Of a DNA stretch of 64,000 bases, positions 7,906-16,322 are shown piece by piece. Both the position numbers and the translations under genes were made by a program. The notes below the pieces were generated by a model. That model was not told the origin of the DNA and searched no databases. It saw only the letters and a list, made by a program, of their open reading frames with translations. Source of the DNA: Candidatus Methylomirabilis sp. (GTDB lineage Bacteria > Muiribacteriota > Ozemobacteria > Ozemobacterales > Ozemobacteraceae); contig DYKG01000014.1 in the NCBI GenBank assembly GCA_020722725.1, positions 1 through 64,000 on the forward strand. The letters are read 5' to 3'. The stretch's first letter is position 1. The number at the start of each line of letters is the position of its first letter.

Positions 7906-8681
7906 TGTTTTCCCTCCGGTTTCAGTTCTGTGGTTTCAGGAAACCATTCCTTCATCAGGACATGGGACCTTAACTCATCGAACATTGTTCTTAATTCGAC
8001 AAAATCTGGATCGAGCGAGTTCGTTTGACCGGATATTTCAATAGTTTGTTTAAAAATTAGCATTTTCTCTTCAAGCTGTTTTGCGCTAGAAGAAGCGACT
8101 TCAGGAACGATTTGTTTGAATTCTGATAAATTTTTGGTAAGGCTTGCTATTGATTTCAATGAAGCGGTTTGATCGTCTGCCAAAATTTTCTGCTCGAGGA
8201 TTGTCAGATTTGCGGATGTTTCGATAAATAGTTGTTTTTCTGGGGTAATGCCCACCGCCTCGAAGAATTTTCCGATTTCGCTGCTAAGACCAAGAACCAG
8301 GTCGTGGGCCTTAAGTCTTTCACCATTTTCAGTCATTTTTCTTATTTGCCCGATCACCTCTGAAGTTTTTCGGGTTTTTTCCGCCCAGTTTTTATCGCTC
8401 CTGGCTTCTTCAGGCGGGTTGGTCATGTAATTCATGGTGAACTCCAGCCAGGCATCCATGACATTTTTCATCTCGAACGAATAATCCTTTTTTGAGCCGG
8501 CTTTAAGTGTGACCCCAAGGTTGGTAAGGCTGGTAGCGACCTTTCTAATCGACTTGGAAAACTCGCTATTGGGGCTTTTGGCTGTTAACAGCATTACCAG
8601 AGTGTCGTCGCAGGCTTTCAGGGAAATGGGAAAGCCGATTAAAAATGCGGTTAGAAGCAGATAGCTAAAAAGTCTATTCAT
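7902..8681 (-). CDS. Exported helical protein of unknown function
   Basis: The 259-residue product starts with a signal peptide (MNRLFSYLLLTAFLIGFPISLKAC). The rest is nearly all helical and polar, with repeated long helices (SIRKVATSLTNLGVTLKAGS, SLKSIASLTKNLSEF). The cysteine after LKA is not in a good lipobox because lysine precedes alanine, so a soluble periplasmic protein is more likely than a lipoprotein. It overlaps the DUF1786-like gene by eight bases and the thioredoxin-like gene by four. No family is recognised. Its place between MoCo-related and permease genes suggests a periplasmic partner of the permease system, which is inference. Confidence 0.65.
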   Translation of the reverse strand: MNRLFSYLLLTAFLIGFPISLKACDDTLVMLLTAKSPNSEFSKSIRKVATSLTNLGVTLKAGSKKDYSFEMKNVMDAWLEFTMNYMTNPPEEARSDKNWAEKTRKTSEVIGQIRKMTENGERLKAHDLVLGLSSEIGKFFEAVGITPEKQLFIETSANLTILEQKILADDQTASLKSIASLTKNLSEFKQIVPEVASSSAKQLEEKMLIFKQTIEISGQTNSLDPDFVELRTMFDELRSHVLMKEWFPETTELKPEGKQ

Positions 8682-9768
8682 TTTCTTTACCTTTTATTAA
8701 ATCAAACCCGCGCATTAAACCAAGCGGGCCTGTCATCATCATATCACCACCGGGTGCCGCGGGGAAGAAATCAATTGCAAGTTTGCTGCTGATACTTCTT
8801 TGTGGCCCGGTAACAATGCGTGAAGCAAGATCATTGAATGACATGGGATAAAAAGTCTGGCAACCGTGACCACCACTTTCATAAACTTCTTCAAAACTTA
8901 GATTGCCTTCAACCATGCGTTTTAAATGATCATTTATTAAATCAGGCTGGTCTTTGATCATACTTGTGTGATGTTCATAAATCGCCAGAATCCTTGTTCC
9001 ATCAATTACGCAGGCCAGAGTGTGCCCATTGCCATAGTTTACAAATAGAGCCGGCCCGGAAGAATAATTCAATCTTGAGTCAAAAATACATCCGGAAATT
9101 GCTGAAATGCAGGTATCCATGAGCACGATGCGGGCACCGGGGATGTGGCTTTGAATGCAACGAACACCTGATCTCATGCGGGAAAACATGGTTGGCAGAG
9201 TTTCAGGAGTGAATACCAGAGAACGTAGATCCGGGTCTTTTCCAAGAAGCTGAACAAAATAGTCGAACCTTTGCCTTCTCGCCGACTGGTCAGCGGCATG
9301 GTTCCCGTGATCCTGTACTGAAAGGCCTATGTTAATAAGGTTTTCGCAGCTGTCGCCCATCTCGTTGAAAAATTTCATTAGCCTGGGAAGTTCGATCTCG
9401 TCAAAAAAGAAATCGGGATTGTGGATTTTTGGGCAAATATGAAACCCAAGCTGTTCAATCTGTGCAAGGTTGTTGCGAACCGTAAAGGCTGCCTCAGGCT
9501 CTATTGAAATTTTAAATCCACGTTTTAAATGTTCGTTCAATGCTGATGACAGCGGTCCTCCACCCATTGTGTAGCCGGCTATTTTGAGGTCTGCTCTTAC
9601 GTTTTCAATTTGCTTCGCAAGCATTCTTGATGCTGTCGGAGCAACAATCTTTGAATTGTTTTCCAACGCAGAGGAATCAGAAAAAAGCATGATGTCCCGG
9701 GTGCCGGTTCCTATGTCAATGAGAAGAAACTTCTGAGAGCCGTGTTTTACCTTTTTTTCATGATTCAT
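8674..9768 (-). CDS. DUF1786-like ASKHA-fold protein
   Basis: This 364-residue cytoplasmic protein opens with FLLIDIGTGTRDIMLF, an ASKHA-type phosphate-1 loop, and later has ALFVNYGNGHTLACVIDG, which suits the phosphate-2 loop of the same fold. The sequence matches my memory of the DUF1786 family, annotated in databases as putative pyruvate formate-lyase activating enzyme, but there is no radical SAM CxxxCxxC motif, so that label should not be taken literally. A TMGGGPLSSAL segment and two histidine-containing loops (QDHGNHAAD, SGGHGCQTFYP) could be ligand sites. It overlaps moeA by 11 bases and the next gene by eight, so it is firmly within the operon. The function is unknown. Confidence 0.65.
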   Translation of the reverse strand: MNHEKKVKHGSQKFLLIDIGTGTRDIMLFSDSSALENNSKIVAPTASRMLAKQIENVRADLKIAGYTMGGGPLSSALNEHLKRGFKISIEPEAAFTVRNNLAQIEQLGFHICPKIHNPDFFFDEIELPRLMKFFNEMGDSCENLINIGLSVQDHGNHAADQSARRQRFDYFVQLLGKDPDLRSLVFTPETLPTMFSRMRSGVRCIQSHIPGARIVLMDTCISAISGCIFDSRLNYSSGPALFVNYGNGHTLACVIDGTRILAIYEHHTSMIKDQPDLINDHLKRMVEGNLSFEEVYESGGHGCQTFYPMSFNDLASRIVTGPQRSISSKLAIDFFPAAPGGDMMMTGPLGLMRGFDLIKGKENE

Positions 9769-10996
9769 TTCTTAGTAGAATGCACTCGACCAGACTTCCC
9801 GCGGGCAGCTCAACTTTATCTGCCGGGTGCAGATAAAGCAAATCAGTTGCACCAAAACTTGAAAGCATGTGCGATTCCTGAATATTAACCGGGACAACCA
9901 GCAATTCATCGGCAATTCTCAGCAATTGCCCTCTTTCAAAGAAATCTCGCCCCGAGTCGTTAAAAGATGGCTTATGAAGCTTAAGAGGCATCCAGATACG
10001 TTTTGCCGGCAGCCCCATCGACTTCCTGATGAAGGTTCTGACAAACAATTCGAAGGTTACTGCAGTAGAAACCATGTTGCCAGGAAGAGCAAAAACCGGC
10101 TTGTTTTTATAATAACCGAAGAAAACCGGCTTGCCTGGTTTCATCATAACCCCGTAAACAACCGGTTCAAGTTCCAGTTCGCTGAAAATATTTCTAAAAG
10201 GGTCTTTGCGGCCCATTGAAATTCCGCCGCTGGTAACAATAATGTCTGATAACTCAACTGCCCTTTCGAATAACTTTAGGGCGGCGGTTTCATCGTCGCG
10301 GGCAACACCGAAATCAACCGCAGTTGCCCCGGCTTCGCAAATCTGTTGAAAAAGCATCATACTGTTAACATTTCTTACCTGCCATGGCTTCGGGTTTTCC
10401 CAGTGCATGACCAGCTCATCGCCGGAAGTAAGAACCCCAACCACCGGCTTTTTGAAAACTTTAAGCGATGAAATTCCACAGGAAGCTGCAATGGCGATAA
10501 GAAAGGGGGTTAAGTTTTCACCTGGTCGGGCAAGGACATGACCTTTAAGATGCTCTGAGCCGGCGATTCTAATGCAGTTGCCTTTCTTTACCGGCTGGGT
10601 AAAAGTCACTGAATCGTCTTTCTGAACAAGGTTTTCGAGTTTTTCAACGGCATCGGCCCCCTGTGGAAGAGGTGCTCCTGTAGCAATGTAGGCACAATGA
10701 CCTTCTGGCAGATATTCAATGGGGTGTCCCGCGTCTATCCCTGGAACAACGGGAACAATTACGGGATTTTGAGGAGAAGCCCGAAGAATATCGAGGCTTC
10801 TTACGCAGAATCCATCCATTGATGAATTATCGCAGGTGGGCTTGTCGGTGTCGGCCAGGATTTCTTCGGCCAGCACCCGGTTTCTGGCCTGGTACAGGCC
10901 AACCGTTTCACTATCAACCCTGAATCGGGCGGCCTCTTTCAGAATTAAATCAAGAGCTTGACGGAAAGATACTGGCTTTTGCTGTAGCTTTTTCAT
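9758..10996 (-). CDS. moeA: Molybdopterin molybdenumtransferase MoeA
   Basis: The 412-residue protein carries the MoeA hallmarks: DNSSMDGFCVRSLDI in domain I, SGDELV and TSGGISMGRKDPF in the molybdopterin-binding domain, and KPVFALPGNMVSTAVTFELF downstream. MoeA inserts molybdenum into adenylylated molybdopterin, the last step of molybdenum cofactor synthesis, in the cytoplasm. Length and domain order (I/II, III with the MPT fold, IV at the C terminus) are typical. No ribosome binding site precedes the ATG; instead a promoter -10 box ends six bases upstream, so the mRNA is probably leaderless. It heads the six-gene run that continues to 5803. No other MoCo gene is present in the window. Confidence 0.93.
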   Translation of the reverse strand: MKKLQQKPVSFRQALDLILKEAARFRVDSETVGLYQARNRVLAEEILADTDKPTCDNSSMDGFCVRSLDILRASPQNPVIVPVVPGIDAGHPIEYLPEGHCAYIATGAPLPQGADAVEKLENLVQKDDSVTFTQPVKKGNCIRIAGSEHLKGHVLARPGENLTPFLIAIAASCGISSLKVFKKPVVGVLTSGDELVMHWENPKPWQVRNVNSMMLFQQICEAGATAVDFGVARDDETAALKLFERAVELSDIIVTSGGISMGRKDPFRNIFSELELEPVVYGVMMKPGKPVFFGYYKNKPVFALPGNMVSTAVTFELFVRTFIRKSMGLPAKRIWMPLKLHKPSFNDSGRDFFERGQLLRIADELLVVPVNIQESHMLSSFGATDLLYLHPADKVELPAGSLVECILLRNES

Positions 10997-11002
10997 TTGA
11001 CC

Positions 11003-11011
11003 ATTCTAGCA
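11003..11011 (-). promoter_or_regulatory. Extended -10 promoter of moeA, leaderless type
   Basis: Read on the minus strand, TGC-TAGAAT occupies 11011-11003 and only six bases (11002-10997) separate the -10 box from the moeA ATG. The -35 region at 17 bases is poor, which the extended TG can offset. A start of transcription six to seven bases after the box would fall on the ATG. Confidence 0.55.
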
Positions 11012-11042
11012 TAAAAAAATATCGGAATGGTAATAGAAAATA

Positions 11043-12989
11043 TTACTCAGCGAATTGCTTTTCATTGAAAACCAACTCGATCAAAACCGGATCGGTTCTC
11101 AGATTGACAATTTTCTGTAACTGGCGGTGATTGCCAATGCGATTATTGAATTCGAGAATCTTGGTGTCAAGATTCACCGAATAATCGCCAGCCAGAGTTT
11201 TCAATTGAATTTTCCCACCTCTTTTGCAGGCTTTCTTCAGTAAATTAGAGTTCAAGGAGTTTTCAAGAAAGGGTTTAAGCGGGCCAATCGTTAAAGGCGC
11301 AAGAAATTTCGGGTCAGGTTTTATCGGAAGAAAAACCAGAGTTTTCAAATGATGAATCAGTCTGTTTGCCCGTTGCAGTATATCCGGGTGTTCCTTTAAA
11401 TTCTGATCGGATCTGGAAACTATTTCGCAGACAGGAATTACCAGCCCCTCAATCTTTTCAAGCTCTTCCTTGCGCCCTGTGAGATTCAGCAGACTGAACC
11501 TCTCCAGTCGAGCCTCAGCTTCGCAGAGAATGGTTTCCATATCAGCAACCGGATGGAAAATGGCTGAAAGGAAATCAGAATAAAATTTTCGCTGGCTCAA
11601 GTGAATTTTTAAAAGGTCAAAATTGTAATGGGAAAGGTCGAGTTCATTTTCCACGATAAAAAAACGATTAGAGCACTGGCTGATTCCGCGATCAAGCTTG
11701 AGCATGCGCTGTTCGTGGCTGCTGAAATTCTCCTTTTCAGAAATAAGGTTCATTTTTGCGGGTTCGATTGAGAAGTTCCAGCTTTTGGTTTCGCTTGCCA
11801 CCGATAAACCCGTTGAAAAAACCGGAGATTGCTCGATGATCAGGTTTTCTGGCTCAGAAACATTCCTGTCGGAAATATCAATGAGCTTCTGTAAAAAATC
11901 CAAAACCCGGTTATTGCCAGGTTGTTCGAAAATCACAGCCTGATCTTGTTTGAAAATCTTATGGTCACGAATAAACCAGGTTTTAACTCTAACCGGAATG
12001 GTGCTGATAAAGTTGCGTGGAAGCGGGTATGAGGAGTTTCCTTCTTCTATTGGAAGGTTGGCCTGGTTAAGAAGGTTGCCATTCTGCCAGATTTCAACTG
12101 AGCGGTAAGAAGACCCAACGCAATTGAAATAAAAAGACAATTGCTGGTTTCCAGTTTTCAAGTCGCTGATGATTTGCGGGTTTGGTGGAGTCAAACAGGT
12201 AAAAAGCCCGTTTTGATCAGTGTCTGTTTTGGTCATGGCCAGTGGAATTCCCGCTGCCTGAACCTTTTCACTGATAGTTGTGGCTTTTTCTGCTGCGTCG
12301 GCAACCGGTAGGAATAAAAACGCATTGTGATTTCCGCTGCTGATTTCGAAGCGATAAATTCCCGGTGGCGAACTGCCGTTGATAAAGGTGGTAAAATTGG
12401 CAAATCCATCGAGTTCGGTTGTTATAACACGATTTAAAGTGGTTAAGCCGAACGGCGGTGTCATACGAACCCTGATTGGAACTTTATAAATGCCGCTCAA
12501 GCTTCTTGATTCGGCCGCAAGCAGTTTAAGATTTACCCAGTCACCGCAGTAGATCTTTTGAGCAGGAGGTGCGATGGCAAAACCAAAATTCTTCTGAACC
12601 GGAAGGCTGATGGAAAAAACCTGATTTTTTAAAACAGTTCCAGCGTAGGCATTTAGGAATAGTTCTGAAACTCTTATTTCTTGTGGTAACGAAAAAGAGC
12701 AGGTCGTCGGATTCTTTTTTTCAGGCTGATCAAGGTTGGTGCAGATTGTAACAAAGTCGCCGTTTTTCTTTCTGCTTTCGATTCTAAATTCAAGAGCGGC
12801 GGGATTTTCTGAAAGAAGGTTGTTGTTATTCAGCAAATAGACTGAAAAACTTTGTTTTTTTCCAGGTTCCAGGTGCCCATCGGCAGAAATGACCATATTG
12901 GTCGGGATTTCTTCATTTCCACAACCTGAAAGGCAGAGTAAAAAAACACATGCCAGAATAAGAAAAAAACCTGGTTTTTGCCAAAACAT
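11043..12989 (-). CDS. Large lipoprotein of unknown function
   Basis: The 648-residue protein has a lipoprotein signal: MFWQKPGFF, a hydrophobic core and LSGC at residues 20-23, cysteine 23 being the lipidation site. Residues about 30-340 look like successive beta-sandwich (Ig-like) domains, with phrases such as PGIYRFEISSGNHNAFLFLP. The C-terminal half is mixed alpha/beta with long helices (DMETILCEAEARLERFSLL). It is anchored to a membrane face outside the cytoplasm. It has its own strong promoter and is followed 46 bases later by moeA, which has a separate promoter, so it is a single-gene unit. No catalytic motif is visible. Confidence 0.7.
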   Translation of the reverse strand: MFWQKPGFFLILACVFLLCLSGCGNEEIPTNMVISADGHLEPGKKQSFSVYLLNNNNLLSENPAALEFRIESRKKNGDFVTICTNLDQPEKKNPTTCSFSLPQEIRVSELFLNAYAGTVLKNQVFSISLPVQKNFGFAIAPPAQKIYCGDWVNLKLLAAESRSLSGIYKVPIRVRMTPPFGLTTLNRVITTELDGFANFTTFINGSSPPGIYRFEISSGNHNAFLFLPVADAAEKATTISEKVQAAGIPLAMTKTDTDQNGLFTCLTPPNPQIISDLKTGNQQLSFYFNCVGSSYRSVEIWQNGNLLNQANLPIEEGNSSYPLPRNFISTIPVRVKTWFIRDHKIFKQDQAVIFEQPGNNRVLDFLQKLIDISDRNVSEPENLIIEQSPVFSTGLSVASETKSWNFSIEPAKMNLISEKENFSSHEQRMLKLDRGISQCSNRFFIVENELDLSHYNFDLLKIHLSQRKFYSDFLSAIFHPVADMETILCEAEARLERFSLLNLTGRKEELEKIEGLVIPVCEIVSRSDQNLKEHPDILQRANRLIHHLKTLVFLPIKPDPKFLAPLTIGPLKPFLENSLNSNLLKKACKRGGKIQLKTLAGDYSVNLDTKILEFNNRIGNHRQLQKIVNLRTDPVLIELVFNEKQFAE

Positions 12990-12995
12990 TGAGCG

Positions 12996-13024
12996 AAATT
13001 AGCAGTAAAACCAGATTCTGTCAA
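12996..13024 (-). promoter_or_regulatory. Strong sigma-70 promoter of the lipoprotein gene, leaderless type
   Basis: On the minus strand a consensus TTGACA (13024-13019), a 17-base spacer and TAATTT (13001-12996) are followed by only six bases before the ATG at 12989. There is no Shine-Dalgarno sequence. Transcription should begin at or next to the A of the start codon. Confidence 0.75.
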
Positions 13025-13075
13025 ATCTTTGCGTTAAAACGCCGGACAGATTTCCATTTTTTAACGGATTAATGA

Positions 13076-13081
13076 TATAAA
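13076..13081 (+). promoter_or_regulatory. Candidate -10 box of recD2, leaderless type
   Basis: TATAAA at 13076-13081 ends six bases before the GTG start of recD2. The matching -35 (TTCCAT at 13052-13057, 18-base spacer) is weak. No ribosome binding site lies in between, which agrees with the leaderless pattern of the divergent lipoprotein gene. Confidence 0.4.
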
Positions 13082-13087
13082 TAAGCT

Positions 13088-15274
13088 GTGGAAAATGAAT
13101 GTATAACCGTAACAATTGACCGAATCACCTTCCATAACAAGGAAAGTGGTTATTATGTACTAAAAGCCTCATCTCCCAAGCATGCGAACGGAGTAACGGT
13201 GGTGGGAAATTTTGGGGTTATCCAGCCCGGCGAAGAAGTCAGAGTTTATGGCACCTGGACCTGTCATCCCACTTTTGGCATGCAGTTTCACGCTTTTAAA
13301 TTCACTATTCTCAAACCGGCGACCCTTAAAGGAATTGAGAAGTTTCTCGGCTCGGGAATGATTAAGGGAATCGGGCCCGGTACTGCCAGAAAGCTGGTTG
13401 AAACATTTGGCCTTGAGACTCTTGAAATAATAGAAAATGAGCCGGAAAAACTGCAGACCTGCCCGGGAATAGGCTCTGCCAAAGCAGAAATGATATCGCG
13501 CGGCTGGTTTTTGCAGCGGGCGATTCAGGATGTAATGATTTTTCTACAGGGACACGGCATTTCACCAGCTTATGCGACCAAAATTTTTAAAAAATATGAC
13601 CGTGACGCGGTAAGAAAGGTTTCTGAGAATCCCTACATTCTTGCCCACGAAGTTCCGGGAATGGGCTTCAAAAAGGCTGATTCAATTGCAGCTGAATTTG
13701 GCATAACCGGCAACGATCACCGCAGGGTAAAAGCCGGAATTCATTATATTCTTTCAAACGCCAGTGGTGATGGGCATCTTTTTCTTGAAGAGAATGAATT
13801 GATCAGGAATTCTCGGGAAATTCTTCAGATAACCGATGAGGGTGAGCTGAAAAGAAGTCTGGAGTCTCTGGAAAATGAGAAGATAATCATTTCCAGATCA
13901 ATGTCAGACCGACGGCTTTATTATCTGCCGGTGAACTACCGCTCTGAAGAGGGATGCGTTGAGTTGATCAGGACTTTATTACCAGGCCGCTCGGAGATTC
14001 CGCGACAAAAGCTTATGGCGGTGCTTGATCATGCTTTTGCCGGCCATGGCCTGAATTTAAGTGAGACTCAGCAACTTGCCGTAGAGAATTCATTGAAAAA
14101 AGGTTTTCTCATAATCACCGGCGGACCAGGGACTGGAAAAACCACTACTTTAAAGGCGGTGGTTGCCGCCCATCAGGGGTTGAACCGAAGGGTTCTGCTT
14201 GCCAGCCCGACCGGCAGGGCAGCCAAACGCCTTTCAGAAGTTTCCGGCAAACAGGCGGTTACCATTCATCGTCTGCTGGAATATTCTCCGCAGGAACACG
14301 GTTTCAGGCGGAACCGCTCGCTTCCTCTGGATTGTGATACGCTGATCGTTGACGAAGCATCAATGATTGATATGATGCTTTTTTACCAACTGATGCAGGC
14401 GATCAGGCCTGGTTCAACCCTGGTTCTGGTGGGAGATTCTGATCAATTGCCCTCAGTTGGTGCAGGGTTGGTTCTGAATCAGCTTATAGATTCGGGTGTG
14501 GTTCCATGTGTAAGACTTCAGGCAATTTTTCGGCAAGCTGAGGCATCATTGATCGTTCGCAATGCGCATGCGATAAATCAGGGGCAGATGCCGGTTCTTG
14601 TCGTTCCAGACGGAAGCGGGCAATCTGATTGTTACTTTGTCGAAGCCGATGATCCTGATCGAGCCCTGCAGTTGCTGAAGAACATTGTGCTAAAAAGTTT
14701 GCCGAAACGTTTTGGCTATGATCCGGTCAATGATATTCAGGTTCTTTCACCGATGAATCGCGGGCGACTTGGTTCTGCGAGCCTCAATCAGCTGCTTCAG
14801 GAGGCTTTGAATCCGCCTTCAGACGATAAGCCTGAAATTGAGAGTCTTAGCCGGATTTTTCGGCGCGGTGACAAGATAATTCAATTGCGCAACAATTATG
14901 ATCTGGAAATCTTCAATGGTGATGTGGGGATTATTCGAGATATCAAACCGGAAGAACAGGAACTGACGGTGGAATTTCCTCAGGGAATGGTGATATTACA
15001 GTCTGCTGATCTGCTGGATGTATCGCTGGCATATTCCATAACTGTTCATAAGTCTCAGGGGAGTGAATACCAGGCCGTCGTTATGCTGTTGACCACTCAG
15101 CATTATATGATGCTTCAGAGAAATCTTGTGTATACTGGCATCACACGAGCGCGAAAAACGATGGTTTTTCTTGGAACCCGCCGGGCAATTGCCATGGCAA
15201 TTAGAAATAACCGGGTTAAGGCCCGCAATACGATTCTGGCCTCACTTCTCAAATCTGCTGTTGATCAGATTTGA
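13088..15274 (+). CDS. recD2: RecD2-type ATP-dependent 5'-3' DNA helicase
   Basis: This 728-residue protein matches the RecD2 (RecD/TraA family, superfamily 1B) outline. It has an N-terminal OB-like region with GVIQPGEEVRVYGTW, helix-hairpin-helix motifs (GIGPGTARKL, CPGIGSAKAEMI, VPGMGFKKADSIA), Walker A GGPGTGKTTT near residue 345, Walker B DEASMID near 418, and the C-terminal VHKSQGSEY motif near 653. RecD2 helicases act without RecBC in DNA repair and replication-fork processing. Starting at GTG 13088 gives the family's normal N terminus (ECITVTIDRITFHNKESGYY), and no other start fits. It is a single-gene unit divergent from the lipoprotein gene; a weak -10 box six bases upstream suggests leaderless translation. 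Confidence 0.93.
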   Translation: MENECITVTIDRITFHNKESGYYVLKASSPKHANGVTVVGNFGVIQPGEEVRVYGTWTCHPTFGMQFHAFKFTILKPATLKGIEKFLGSGMIKGIGPGTARKLVETFGLETLEIIENEPEKLQTCPGIGSAKAEMISRGWFLQRAIQDVMIFLQGHGISPAYATKIFKKYDRDAVRKVSENPYILAHEVPGMGFKKADSIAAEFGITGNDHRRVKAGIHYILSNASGDGHLFLEENELIRNSREILQITDEGELKRSLESLENEKIIISRSMSDRRLYYLPVNYRSEEGCVELIRTLLPGRSEIPRQKLMAVLDHAFAGHGLNLSETQQLAVENSLKKGFLIITGGPGTGKTTTLKAVVAAHQGLNRRVLLASPTGRAAKRLSEVSGKQAVTIHRLLEYSPQEHGFRRNRSLPLDCDTLIVDEASMIDMMLFYQLMQAIRPGSTLVLVGDSDQLPSVGAGLVLNQLIDSGVVPCVRLQAIFRQAEASLIVRNAHAINQGQMPVLVVPDGSGQSDCYFVEADDPDRALQLLKNIVLKSLPKRFGYDPVNDIQVLSPMNRGRLGSASLNQLLQEALNPPSDDKPEIESLSRIFRRGDKIIQLRNNYDLEIFNGDVGIIRDIKPEEQELTVEFPQGMVILQSADLLDVSLAYSITVHKSQGSEYQAVVMLLTTQHYMMLQRNLVYTGITRARKTMVFLGTRRAIAMAIRNNRVKARNTILASLLKSAVDQI

Positions 15275-15314
15275 TTGATTTTTATAAAAGATTGAAAAAA
15301 AACCGCTGCTGGCC

Positions 15315-15343
15315 TTGACGCTTTTTGAACCGGTCAGTAAACT
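15315..15343 (+). promoter_or_regulatory. Sigma-70 promoter of the glycine-zipper protein gene
   Basis: TTGACG (15315-15320), a 17-base spacer and TAAACT (15338-15343) precede the gene at 15397. The predicted leader is about 47 bases and holds AGGGGG shortly before the ATG, so this is a conventional promoter and contrasts with the leaderless ones. Confidence 0.7.
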
Positions 15344-15396
15344 TACTAGTAAATCTAATGGTACACTGACCAACGAATTTACAGGGGGTTAAAAGT

Positions 15397-16260
15397 ATGA
15401 AGTTACGCAGAAGTATAATTCGAGTTCCTCTCTGCATCGTTCTGTCCCTGCTGATGCTGGTTGACTACGCCGTGTTCACTCCGGCTCCGGCACAGGCTCT
15501 CGACAAGAAAAGCGTTCTCGTCGGCGCAGGTATCGGTGCTGCTGCTGGCGCTGGCATTGTTCTTGCCGCTCCTGCTATTGGTGGTGCAATCGGCGCTGCC
15601 GGTGGTATTGCCGGAATTGGAACTGCAATAGTCGGTGGTGTGGCTGCCGTTGCCGGTGGTCTGGTTGGTGCGGTTGCCGCAGTCGGCGGTGCAATTGCTT
15701 CAGCAGTTGGCGCAATCGGTGGTTTCTTCGCCGGAATATTTGCCAGCCCGTTGTTTATTCCCGCGCTTCTGATCATCGGTGCTGCAGTGGTCGGCTATTA
15801 TCTCTATAAAAAATACAAAGCGAAAAAGGGTGCTTCTGCTCCCGGCAGCGGCGATGAAGTTCTGCCCGGTTCCGATGAAATTTTCGTAACTCCTGGTGAT
15901 TATGAAATGGTTCAGGTTATACCTGAAGGTGATGAAGCAGAACCGATTTCAGTCGGTGACGATGATATAATCTCAATCGGCGGTGACGAAGTAACAATTT
16001 CAGATGATATGCCCAGTGTGGCTGTTCCGGATGAAAATGCGGCTCAGGGCCCCACTACCGATGAAAATACCGCCACCTCCACAACTTCCAGCGAATCACT
16101 CAAGACTGCTCATGATCGTTATCTGGCTGCCTATCAGAAATATACCACTCTGGTTACAAACAGCGGTGGCGCAGATCCTGCCCAGATTAAAGAAGCTCTC
16201 GATTCATATCGATCAGCTTACAACGAATATCAGAATCTGAAAATGTCTGGAAGCAAGTAA
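15397..16260 (+). CDS. Glycine-zipper membrane protein of unknown function
   Basis: The 287-residue protein has a signal-peptide-like N terminus (MKLRRSIIR, hydrophobic core, APAQA). A very long Gly/Ala-rich segment (residues about 40-125) follows, made of GxxxG units such as GAGIGAAAGAGIVL and GGVAAVAGGLVGAVAAVGGA. A further membrane helix (FIPALLIIGAAVVGYYLYKK) leads to an acidic, low-complexity tail with a short helical end. Glycine zippers pack helices tightly and are common in oligomeric membrane or outer-membrane-associated proteins. The name of a family is not clear. It has its own promoter, a strong ribosome binding site (AGGGGG) and its own terminator, which suggests a well-expressed single gene. 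Confidence 0.75.
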   Translation: MKLRRSIIRVPLCIVLSLLMLVDYAVFTPAPAQALDKKSVLVGAGIGAAAGAGIVLAAPAIGGAIGAAGGIAGIGTAIVGGVAAVAGGLVGAVAAVGGAIASAVGAIGGFFAGIFASPLFIPALLIIGAAVVGYYLYKKYKAKKGASAPGSGDEVLPGSDEIFVTPGDYEMVQVIPEGDEAEPISVGDDDIISIGGDEVTISDDMPSVAVPDENAAQGPTTDENTATSTTSSESLKTAHDRYLAAYQKYTTLVTNSGGADPAQIKEALDSYRSAYNEYQNLKMSGSK

Positions 16261-16281
16261 TTTAACCCCTTATTGCTGATA

Positions 16282-16310
16282 AAAAAGCCCCGCATTATGC
16301 GGGGCTTTTT
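16282..16310. terminator. Strong bidirectional terminator
   Basis: AAAAAGCCCCGCA (16282-16294) and TGCGGGGCTTTTT (16298-16310) form a perfect 13-base stem with a three-base loop. It lies between the convergent glycine-zipper gene and rsmD and serves both. Confidence 0.95.
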
Positions 16311-16322
16311 CTTGTCAAAATT

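Noticed and set aside
8674-9768. Pyruvate formate-lyase activating enzyme
   Set aside because: Family databases use this name for DUF1786, but the radical SAM CxxxCxxC motif is absent and an ASKHA phosphate loop is present.
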